Positions 57,885 to 64,000 of a stretch of DNA of 64,000 nucleotides are shown here, in pieces (the stretch's first letter is position 1; each line of letters starts with the position of its first letter). The notes beneath the pieces are model-generated. The model made no database searches. It had not been told where the DNA came from and saw only the letters and a program-made list of their open reading frames with translations. Location: positions 1 through 64,000 of the forward strand of contig DATKLX010000229.1 of the NCBI GenBank assembly GCA_035542155.1. Reading direction: 5' to 3'. A program made the translations under genes and the position numbers. This DNA is from DATKLX01 sp035542155. Its GTDB lineage: Bacteria > Chloroflexota > Anaerolineae > Anaerolineales > Anaerolineaceae.

Positions 57885-60800
57885 ATGGAAAAAATCCAGT
57901 ACATCGATTTTGACATCCGGATCGAACGGCGCGAGGATGCATATCGAGCTGTGGTTTTGAATTCACCGGCTGGAGAGGCAGAGACTCTTTTTCAACTTCC
58001 CTGGCTTGGCTCTGACCTGGATAACCTGATCCGCCGGATGGGCCATTTGAGGGGTGGAATTCGCAGGCTGGAATCTCCTGAAAGTGAAACCGCTCGCATT
58101 TTTGGCTCAGGCCTGTTCAACGCATTATTTTCCAATGCCGTTCGTTCCTGTTTCGAAAGCTCCCGCGCTCGCTTGAAAGAAGGCAGCGGCCTGCGTCTGC
58201 GCCTTCGCCTCTCCGAAGTCCCAGAATTATTGGACGTTCCCTGGGAATTCTTATACGATCCAGAGGCAGACCGGTTCCTGATCCTCTCCGTGGAAACACC
58301 GCTGGTCCGGTATATCGACCTGCCGCACGTTGCAGGTCCATTGCAGGTCCAGCCGCCGCTCGAGATCATAGCGGCGATATCTTCCCCCCGAGATTACCGC
58401 CCGCTGGATGTTGCGCGGGAGTGGGATAAACTCAAGCAGGCGCTCAGCGATCTTGAAAAGAACGGCCTGGTCCGCATGCACGGCCTGGAGAGTGCGACTC
58501 TTGCGAATCTGCATCGCCAGTTACGCCGGCAAGCCTGCCATATTTTCCATTTTATCGGCCATGGAATCTTTGATGAGGCAGCCCAGGATGGGATCCTGCT
58601 TTTCGAGGATGAGGGTAACCGGGGCCGCCCGGTTACCGGGCGAGAATTGGGCACACTGTTTTACGATTATCGCTCGTCGATGCGATTGGTGATGTTGAAT
58701 GCCTGCGAAGGGGCGCGGACATCCCGGTCGGATCCCTTCGCTGGGGCTGCGCAAAGCCTGGTTCAAAAAGGCATCCCGGCGGTCATCGCCATGCAATTTG
58801 AAATCTCTGAAGAAGCTGCGATCACCCTGGCGCATGAATTCTACTCGGCCCTTTCTGAAGGCTATCCTGTGGATGCGGCCCTTTCCGAAGCACGAAAATC
58901 GATCTATACCCAGAGCGCAGAATATACTTCGAATGTGGAATGGGGAACCCCGGTTCTGTACATGCGCTCGCCAGATGGGGTTATCTTTGATATCCAGGCT
59001 CACCCCTCTCCTCTTGAGGTTAGAGAACCTCCGATTCAACCAGATCTTACGGCAGAAAAGCTGAACCGGCTGTATGATGATGGCCTGGAAGCCTACGTGC
59101 TGGGCCAATGGGAAAAAGCCTGCGCGGCTTTCGAAGCGGTTTTAAAGCTGAACCCGAGTTATCAGGATGCATCCGCCAGGCTGGAAGAGTGCCAGAAAAA
59201 AGCCCGCCTCGTCGCCTTACAATCCAAGGCCAACCTGGCGATTGAGGGTATGAACTGGGATGAGGCTGTTCAGATCCTGGAAGAGCTGGTCTCCCTTGAC
59301 CCAACCTACGGCCAATCAGAATTGCTGTTAGCCAACACCCGCAAGCAGAAGCAAATCTCCGGGCTGTATGCACAGGCAAAACGCCTGCATCATTCCGAAA
59401 AATGGGAGGCTGTGCTTAAAATACGCGACCAGATCCGCACGCTCGAGCCACAGCCTGCCGACCCGGACAATCTATTTCCTGCGGCTCAAGCCGCGCTGGA
59501 CGAGATCCAGAAACAATCCAGGTTGGAAAAAACTTATAACTTGGCTTTGAGGGAGATTGCGGCCGGGAACTGGGATAACGCTGCTCAACTGCTCTTTGAA
59601 ATCCAGTCCATCCAGCCAGGTTACCGCGAATCCGACCGCCTTGCTCAGATCGTCGATACCAACCGGAAAGAGACCATCGAGCGGAAGCAGCGCCAGGAGC
59701 AGGTCACTCTTTTATACGCGCAAGCCGCGGAACATGCCCGATCCCGCCGCTGGGAAAAAGCGCTGGCAATCATGGAGCAAATCACAAAGCTTGAGCCAGC
59801 ATTTCCCGATTCTCAAGGAATCGCCAGCCGCGCCCAGATAGAGCTTGAGCAATTGCAACAGAAAGCGGAGACGCAAAAACGGGTCATCGCCCAAATTGTC
59901 CATAAAAACAAACCAGAGAACTTTGAACCGGTGTCCTCCGATGAAATTTCTACAGGTATCTCTCAACATAAAGGGATAAATGTAATCCCTGAAAACTTCT
60001 CGAATTCCTTTGATTTCAATATATTCTTTAAACAGGTAAGATCAAGGTTATCTACGTATGACCATTCGTTCGAGGGATTTATAAAGCAACTGAATCGGAA
60101 TCAGAAAATTCTTATGGTGGGAATTGTATTGTTGGTTTTGACTCTGGCGGCAGGATTGGTTTTATTCATATTAGGTGCGGGGGGAAGTTTTCTCAAACCC
60201 GCCAATCCAGGTGTTACTGGTTATAGCTCATACATTTACTTTGTGTCAGACCAGGATGGGAAGAAAGAGATTTTCAGCCTCGTAAATGGGAACCGGATCC
60301 AGGTCACACACACTCCGGGTCAATTCCAAAGCTGGAATCCGGTTATATCCCCAGACGGAATGTATTTCACGTCCAATCGCAACGGAAAACAAGAAATTTA
60401 TCTCCTCGACAACCAGGGGATAATGCAGGTTACGCATACACCCGGGAATTTTCAGAGCTGGAATCCGAATTACGCTCCAGATAGAAGTCTGTTGTTTACG
60501 TCTGACCGATCCGGCGGGAAAGAGGTTTATAGGCTGGATCAAAAGGGAACAACCAAAGTCACTTCAAGCTCTCAAGGAGAAAGCTGGGATCCATTTGTCT
60601 CCCTAAATGGCGAAATCTTTTTTACTTCGAACCGCAGCGGAAAACGTGAGGTTTATCGGCTCAACAATAATGGTGTATCAAGATTGACAAACACACCAGG
60701 GAAATTCGAAAGCTGGGATCCCTTCGTAGACGATGATGGGACTATATATTTCACATCTAACCGAGACGGTACCGTAGAAATTTTTAAACTTGAAAAAGGG

Positions 60801-60995
60801 CAGACTGTTCAAATGACAAATACTCCCAATGGTAAAAATAGCTGGGGAGTCCTCGATGTTAGCAATGGCACGATGATATTCTCTTCCGATCGAAACCAGA
60901 AGTCTGAAATATTTCTCATGGATATGAAAGGGGTAATACAAATAACTCATACAAGAGGTGACAGGGTAAGCTGGTCAGTCAGCAGCGAGGATTAA
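57885..60995 (+). CDS. CHAT protease-TPR-membrane helix-TolB propeller protein
   Basis: The 1036-residue protein, from the ATG at 57885 (MEKIQYIDFDIRIERRED), combines four parts. Residues about 140-375 form a CHAT caspase-like domain with the catalytic pair H226 (FIGHG) and C274 (LNACEGA). Residues about 385-690 hold about five TPR-like hairpins. One membrane helix lies at about 742-766. The C-terminal 250 residues form six ~43-residue TolB-type blades, each with a YFTSNRxGxxEIY motif. The charge pattern (basic before the helix) places the protease inside and the propeller outside. No obvious target gene is adjacent. An upstream ATG at 57777 lies in the ssrA terminator and is not used. Confidence 0.88.
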   Translation: MEKIQYIDFDIRIERREDAYRAVVLNSPAGEAETLFQLPWLGSDLDNLIRRMGHLRGGIRRLESPESETARIFGSGLFNALFSNAVRSCFESSRARLKEGSGLRLRLRLSEVPELLDVPWEFLYDPEADRFLILSVETPLVRYIDLPHVAGPLQVQPPLEIIAAISSPRDYRPLDVAREWDKLKQALSDLEKNGLVRMHGLESATLANLHRQLRRQACHIFHFIGHGIFDEAAQDGILLFEDEGNRGRPVTGRELGTLFYDYRSSMRLVMLNACEGARTSRSDPFAGAAQSLVQKGIPAVIAMQFEISEEAAITLAHEFYSALSEGYPVDAALSEARKSIYTQSAEYTSNVEWGTPVLYMRSPDGVIFDIQAHPSPLEVREPPIQPDLTAEKLNRLYDDGLEAYVLGQWEKACAAFEAVLKLNPSYQDASARLEECQKKARLVALQSKANLAIEGMNWDEAVQILEELVSLDPTYGQSELLLANTRKQKQISGLYAQAKRLHHSEKWEAVLKIRDQIRTLEPQPADPDNLFPAAQAALDEIQKQSRLEKTYNLALREIAAGNWDNAAQLLFEIQSIQPGYRESDRLAQIVDTNRKETIERKQRQEQVTLLYAQAAEHARSRRWEKALAIMEQITKLEPAFPDSQGIASRAQIELEQLQQKAETQKRVIAQIVHKNKPENFEPVSSDEISTGISQHKGINVIPENFSNSFDFNIFFKQVRSRLSTYDHSFEGFIKQLNRNQKILMVGIVLLVLTLAAGLVLFILGAGGSFLKPANPGVTGYSSYIYFVSDQDGKKEIFSLVNGNRIQVTHTPGQFQSWNPVISPDGMYFTSNRNGKQEIYLLDNQGIMQVTHTPGNFQSWNPNYAPDRSLLFTSDRSGGKEVYRLDQKGTTKVTSSSQGESWDPFVSLNGEIFFTSNRSGKREVYRLNNNGVSRLTNTPGKFESWDPFVDDDGTIYFTSNRDGTVEIFKLEKGQTVQMTNTPNGKNSWGVLDVSNGTMIFSSDRNQKSEIFLMDMKGVIQITHTRGDRVSWSVSSED

Positions 60996-61070
60996 TAGAA
61001 GATCTTCCTTCTGGGGGGTCATGAAACCATTTGTTATGTTAGATAAGCGTCGAATTGGCAAAACACCTGC

Positions 61071-61099
61071 TTGACTCCCGCTTCGTGGCGAGGTATAAC
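61071..61099 (+). promoter_or_regulatory. Promoter of the VOC gene
   Basis: TTGACT, a 17-base spacer and TATAAC lie about 70 bases before the ATG at 61168. Confidence 0.65.
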
Positions 61100-61167
61100 A
61101 TAAGTCGAACATACGTTCTTTATTGTGGATATAAATTCGACATTTTGGATCTTTAAGGAAGGTGATC

Positions 61168-61560
61168 ATGTTTCAGCCAAAATCAGCATTCAGCGGTTTT
61201 TCGGTGGATAACCTTGCTAAGGCCAGGAATTTTTACAGCCAGATCCTCGGCGTGGAGGTATTGGAAAACGGAATGGGACTGGAGCTTCATTTGCCGGGCG
61301 GCGCAACGGTGTTCGTCTATGAGAAACCAAACCACGTGCCGGCCACTTTTACCATTTTGAATTTCCAGGTGGAGGACATCGACGAGGCGGTGGAAGCGCT
61401 CACCCGGCGCGGGGTCAGGTTCGAACGCTATGAGGGAGAATACGGGACAGACTCGAAGGGCATCACCCGCGGAATTGCCAGGAATCAAGGCCCAGATATC
61501 GCCTGGTTCAAGGACCCGGCCGGGAATTTTCTGGCAGTGCTGCAGAGTCCAGAGAGGTAA
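61168..61560 (+). CDS. VOC (glyoxalase/bleomycin resistance) superfamily protein
   Basis: The 130-residue protein, from the ATG at 61168 ([22 protein letters not shown]), has the paired beta-alpha-beta-beta-beta fold of the VOC family. The landmarks are [18 protein letters not shown], the middle [19 protein letters not shown] and the end [14 protein letters not shown]. Such proteins may isomerise, open rings, or bind drugs, and the specific role is not readable. It shares an operon with the small gene three bases downstream. Confidence 0.88.
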   Translation: MFQPKSAFSGFSVDNLAKARNFYSQILGVEVLENGMGLELHLPGGATVFVYEKPNHVPATFTILNFQVEDIDEAVEALTRRGVRFERYEGEYGTDSKGITRGIARNQGPDIAWFKDPAGNFLAVLQSPER

Positions 61561-61563
61561 AGA

Positions 61564-61830
61564 ATGGGCCAGTTCTTCGATGTAAAGTGGCCCTGGATCG
61601 AAGCCAGCCACGGGCAGCGGGATGTCCTGCTCTCCGGGCTGAACGATGCGGATCTGGTTTTCGTACCGGGAGAGCAGCCTATCCTGCGCCCGACCGGCAA
61701 CACCTTTTCCCCCGGCGATCAGGTAGATATTTACGTCCAGGCGATGATGGTCTTTTTCGGGAAGGCGGTGGTGTATTTCCGGACAATGAATAAGCCGCTG
61801 CCTCCCAGCATCGAGGAGTACATTGCCTGA
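61564..61830 (+). CDS. Unknown 88-residue protein
   Basis: I do not recognise this small protein. The 88 residues (MGQFFDVKWPWIEASHG) lack a signal peptide and look mostly beta, with a Trp-rich start and LRPTGNTFSPGDQVDIYVQAMMVFFGK in the middle. It follows the VOC gene after three bases and ends convergent with the methyltransferase gene, so it is probably co-expressed with the VOC protein. Confidence 0.7.
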   Translation: MGQFFDVKWPWIEASHGQRDVLLSGLNDADLVFVPGEQPILRPTGNTFSPGDQVDIYVQAMMVFFGKAVVYFRTMNKPLPPSIEEYIA

Positions 61831-63018
61831 TCATTCTTTTTGACAAATCAACCCTTTCAAATAGGCCCCTTCCGGGAAGCTCAGCAGCACGGGGTGATCC
61901 GGGCCCTGCTCGAGGTGGGCGACGATGCGCGCGTCGACGCCGGCGTCCTGCGCTGCCCCGGCGACGATCTTCTGAAACAACTCTGGGGAAATTCCCCCCG
62001 AGCAGGAGAAGGTGAACAGCGTACCGCCCGGGTTAAGCAGCTTGAGCGCCAGCAGGTTGATGTCCTTGTAGCCGCGCGCCGCCCGTTCGGCCTGGGCAGA
62101 GGTGGGAGCGAACCTGGGCGGATCGAGGACGATCAGGTCGAAGGAGCGCGCCTGGTCGCGGAAGGAACGCAGGACGTGAAAGACGTCGCCCTCCAGCCAA
62201 GCAGCCCGGTCTCCGGGAAATCCGTTCAGGCGAACGTTTTCCGCAGCCAGCGCCAACGCATCTGTGGACGTATCCACCGAGAGGACCGTCCGCGCTCCGC
62301 CTCTCAGCGCCGCCAGGGTAAACCCACCGGTGTAAGAAAAACAGTTCAACACGGATTTTCCGGCCGCCCAGGGGACCAGCCTGGTCCGGTTGGCCCGCTG
62401 ATCGAGGTAAAACCCGGTCTTATGGCCTCGCTTCACATCGACCAGGAAGCGCAGCCCATTTTCGCAGATTTCGGCCCGCTCGGGCGGTTCCGCGCCGCGC
62501 AGCGGACCCACCCGCTCGGGGAGGCCCTCCAGCCGCCGGACATCCACGTCCGAGCGCTCGTACACCTGGTCCAGGCCGGTTTCCTCAGCCAGGATTTCTA
62601 CCAGGACCTCCTTCCAGGCTTCAGCCCCGGCAGAGAGGATTTGGGTCACGAGTAAACCGGGATAGCGGTCGACGATTAACCCGGGCAGGCCGTCCGATTC
62701 GGCATGAACCAGGCGGTAGGCATCCGTTTCCCCTGGGGGGACTACCTCGTTCCGGTAACGGATGGCATCCTGGATGCGGCGGCGAAAAAAATCCGCGCCG
62801 ACAAGCTCGTCTTCTCGGGTGGTCCACAACCGGGCGCGGATTTGCGAGGCCGGGCTGTAGGCTGCCCGGCCCAGGAATTCTCCGCTCTGGGCGCAGACGG
62901 AAACAGTCTCGCCAGGTACAGGATCCCCTTCGACACGCTGGATCGAGCCTGAGAAGATCCAGGGATGGCGCAGCCGGATGGATTTTTCCCGCCCCGCCTT
63001 GAGAATAATCCTGGACAT
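61831..63018 (-). CDS. RlmI-type rRNA cytosine methyltransferase
   Basis: The 395-residue protein has an N-terminal PUA domain (about 2-80, IILKAGREKSIRLRHPWIFSGSI), the central EEHD-like part (about 85-190) and a C-terminal class I SAM methyltransferase domain. Motifs include VLNCFSYTGGFTLAAL near 218 and the catalytic LIVLDPPRFAP near 293. RlmI of E. coli methylates C1962 of 23S rRNA. It lies four bases after ligA and may be co-transcribed. Confidence 0.92.
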   Translation of the reverse strand: MSRIILKAGREKSIRLRHPWIFSGSIQRVEGDPVPGETVSVCAQSGEFLGRAAYSPASQIRARLWTTREDELVGADFFRRRIQDAIRYRNEVVPPGETDAYRLVHAESDGLPGLIVDRYPGLLVTQILSAGAEAWKEVLVEILAEETGLDQVYERSDVDVRRLEGLPERVGPLRGAEPPERAEICENGLRFLVDVKRGHKTGFYLDQRANRTRLVPWAAGKSVLNCFSYTGGFTLAALRGGARTVLSVDTSTDALALAAENVRLNGFPGDRAAWLEGDVFHVLRSFRDQARSFDLIVLDPPRFAPTSAQAERAARGYKDINLLALKLLNPGGTLFTFSCSGGISPELFQKIVAGAAQDAGVDARIVAHLEQGPDHPVLLSFPEGAYLKGLICQKE

Positions 63019-63022
63019 CCAA

Positions 63023-64000
63023 TCACTCCAGCAGCTTCAGCAGGCCGGCCTCGTCGATCGTCTTGACCCCCAGCTCTTTGGCCTTATCCAGCTTGGAGCC
63101 GGCAGCTTCACCGACCACCAGGTAATCCGTCTTCTTACTGACGCTATCGCTCACCTTGCCGCCAGCCTCCTGGATCAAATGCCTGGCCTCGTCACGGGAT
63201 AAGCTGGGCAAGGTCCCGGTGATGACGAAGGTCCGGCCGGCCAGGGGCTGGCTGCCCTCCTCCACAGTTTTCTGGATGACCATCGGCCAGACCCCGGCCG
63301 CTTTGAGCTTACCCAGAACTCTCTGGTTGTCGGGCCGGGCAAACCAATCGCTGATCTGGCTGGCGATGTTGGGGCCGATCCCATCCAGGCGCTGAAGATC
63401 CTCGACGCTGGCCTGGCGAAGCAGGTCGAGACCGGGGAAATAGCGCGCCAGGTCCTGGGCGCCCACCTCGCCCACCCCGCGTATCCCCAGGGCGTAGATT
63501 ACCCGGGCGAGGGGACGCTGGCGTGAGGCCAGGATAGATTGGAGCAGATTCTCGGCTTTCTTGTCCGCGAAGCCCTCCAGGCTGAGGAAGTTCTCCTTCG
63601 TCAGGGTGTAGACGTCGGACACGTCGTGGACCAGCCCCGAAGCGACGAGCTGTTCGACGATCTTGATCCCCATCCCGACAATATCCATCGCCCCGCGCGA
63701 GGCGAAATGCTCCAGGTTGCGGACGAGTTGAGCCGGGCAGGCAGCGTTCACGCAATACCAGGCCACCTCGCCGGGAAGGTGCTCGGAAGGCCGCCCGCAG
63801 ACCGGGCAAGCGCCGGGGGGAGTATAGATCTGTTCCTCGCCGGTGCGCGCATCCACCACCGGCCCGATCACGTAGGGGATCACATCCCCGGCGCGCTTGA
63901 GCATCACCCGGTCGCCGACGCGGATGTCCTTCTCAGCGATGTAATCGAAGTTGTGCAGCGTGGCCTGTTTGACGATCACCCCGCCGATCTCGACCGGGTC
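63023..64000 (-). CDS. ligA: NAD-dependent DNA ligase, C-terminal part (cut by window edge)
   Basis: The open frame continues past the right edge, so the N-terminal adenylation domain is missing. The visible 325 residues include the end of the OB fold (VEIGGVIVKQATLHN), the Cys4 zinc finger (CPVCGRPSEHLP and YCVNAACPAQ), the helix-hairpin-helix repeats (LEGFADKKAENLL and GIRGVGEVGAQDLA) and the C-terminal BRCT domain (PLAGRTFVITGTLPSL). LigA seals nicks in replication and repair using NAD+. Nothing suggests it is defective. Confidence 0.95.
   Translation of the reverse strand, partial: DPVEIGGVIVKQATLHNFDYIAEKDIRVGDRVMLKRAGDVIPYVIGPVVDARTGEEQIYTPPGACPVCGRPSEHLPGEVAWYCVNAACPAQLVRNLEHFASRGAMDIVGMGIKIVEQLVASGLVHDVSDVYTLTKENFLSLEGFADKKAENLLQSILASRQRPLARVIYALGIRGVGEVGAQDLARYFPGLDLLRQASVEDLQRLDGIGPNIASQISDWFARPDNQRVLGKLKAAGVWPMVIQKTVEEGSQPLAGRTFVITGTLPSLSRDEARHLIQEAGGKVSDSVSKKTDYLVVGEAAGSKLDKAKELGVKTIDEAGLLKLLE

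Overview
The window looks like a chromosomal segment of a Chloroflexota bacterium, most likely class Anaerolineae. This is inferred from gene content rather than from a marker tree. The clues are a monoderm-type surface system (two sortase-fold proteins and a Thr/Pro-repeat protein with a sorting signal), Rex, YebC, DegV, Asp23 and FakA of Firmicute type, many eukaryote-like Ser/Thr kinase, phosphatase and FHA proteins, and a moderately GC-rich, densely packed layout. No phage, integrase, CRISPR array or complete IS is visible. One possible IS end or other truncated minus-strand gene lies at the extreme left edge.

Layout. 1-7487: housekeeping genes on the plus strand (M20 peptidase, DUF1385, ComEA-like, YqeY-like, then pgpH-ybeY-dgkA and an endonuclease IV-like TIM barrel). 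7500-14248: a minus-strand signalling run that reads, in transcription order, Ser/Thr kinase with a PQQ-type propeller, PP2C phosphatase, J-domain/VWA protein, FHA protein, a 79-aa unknown, a PhoB-like regulator and a NarL-like regulator. 14461-19771: purB, DUF362 protein, an unknown, DUF971, an SH3 protein and a Ca2+/H+ antiporter. 19835-28546: a second kinase followed by rpe, rpmB, asp23, fakA, degV, recG, coaD and a coiled-coil protein, an order strongly reminiscent of the Firmicute prkC-rpe-rpmB-yloU-yloV-recG region. 28631-35790: lon-folC, DUF503, the TIGR03960/TIGR03936 radical-SAM pair and tRNA-Arg. 36204-40513: a site-2 protease, a second membrane zinc protease and a large lipoprotein. 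40588-45885: rex, then on the minus strand yebC-ruvC-spoU-ruvA-mreB and a membrane protein.

46107-50125 holds the surface-anchoring module: a sortase-like protein, convergent with an operon of response regulator, Thr/Pro-repeat protein carrying an IPVTG sorting signal, and sortase. 50357-57249 carries an FAH-family hydrolase, tRNA-Val, a membrane SRPBCC-like protein and an AttEFGH-like ABC exporter with lipocalin. 57319-57715 is tmRNA (ssrA) with its own terminator. 57885-60995 encodes the most unusual protein of the window, a predicted membrane-spanning CHAT protease with TPR hairpins inside and a six-bladed TolB-type propeller outside. The right end has a glyoxalase-fold protein, a small unknown, an RlmI-type methyltransferase and the 3' part of ligA, cut by the window edge.

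Several promoters can be read directly (purB/kinase divergent pair, rex with an overlapping Rex-like site, response regulator 49214 with a palindrome at +1, VOC operon, S2P leader). At yqeY and recG the -10 box ends six bases before the ATG, which suggests leaderless transcripts.
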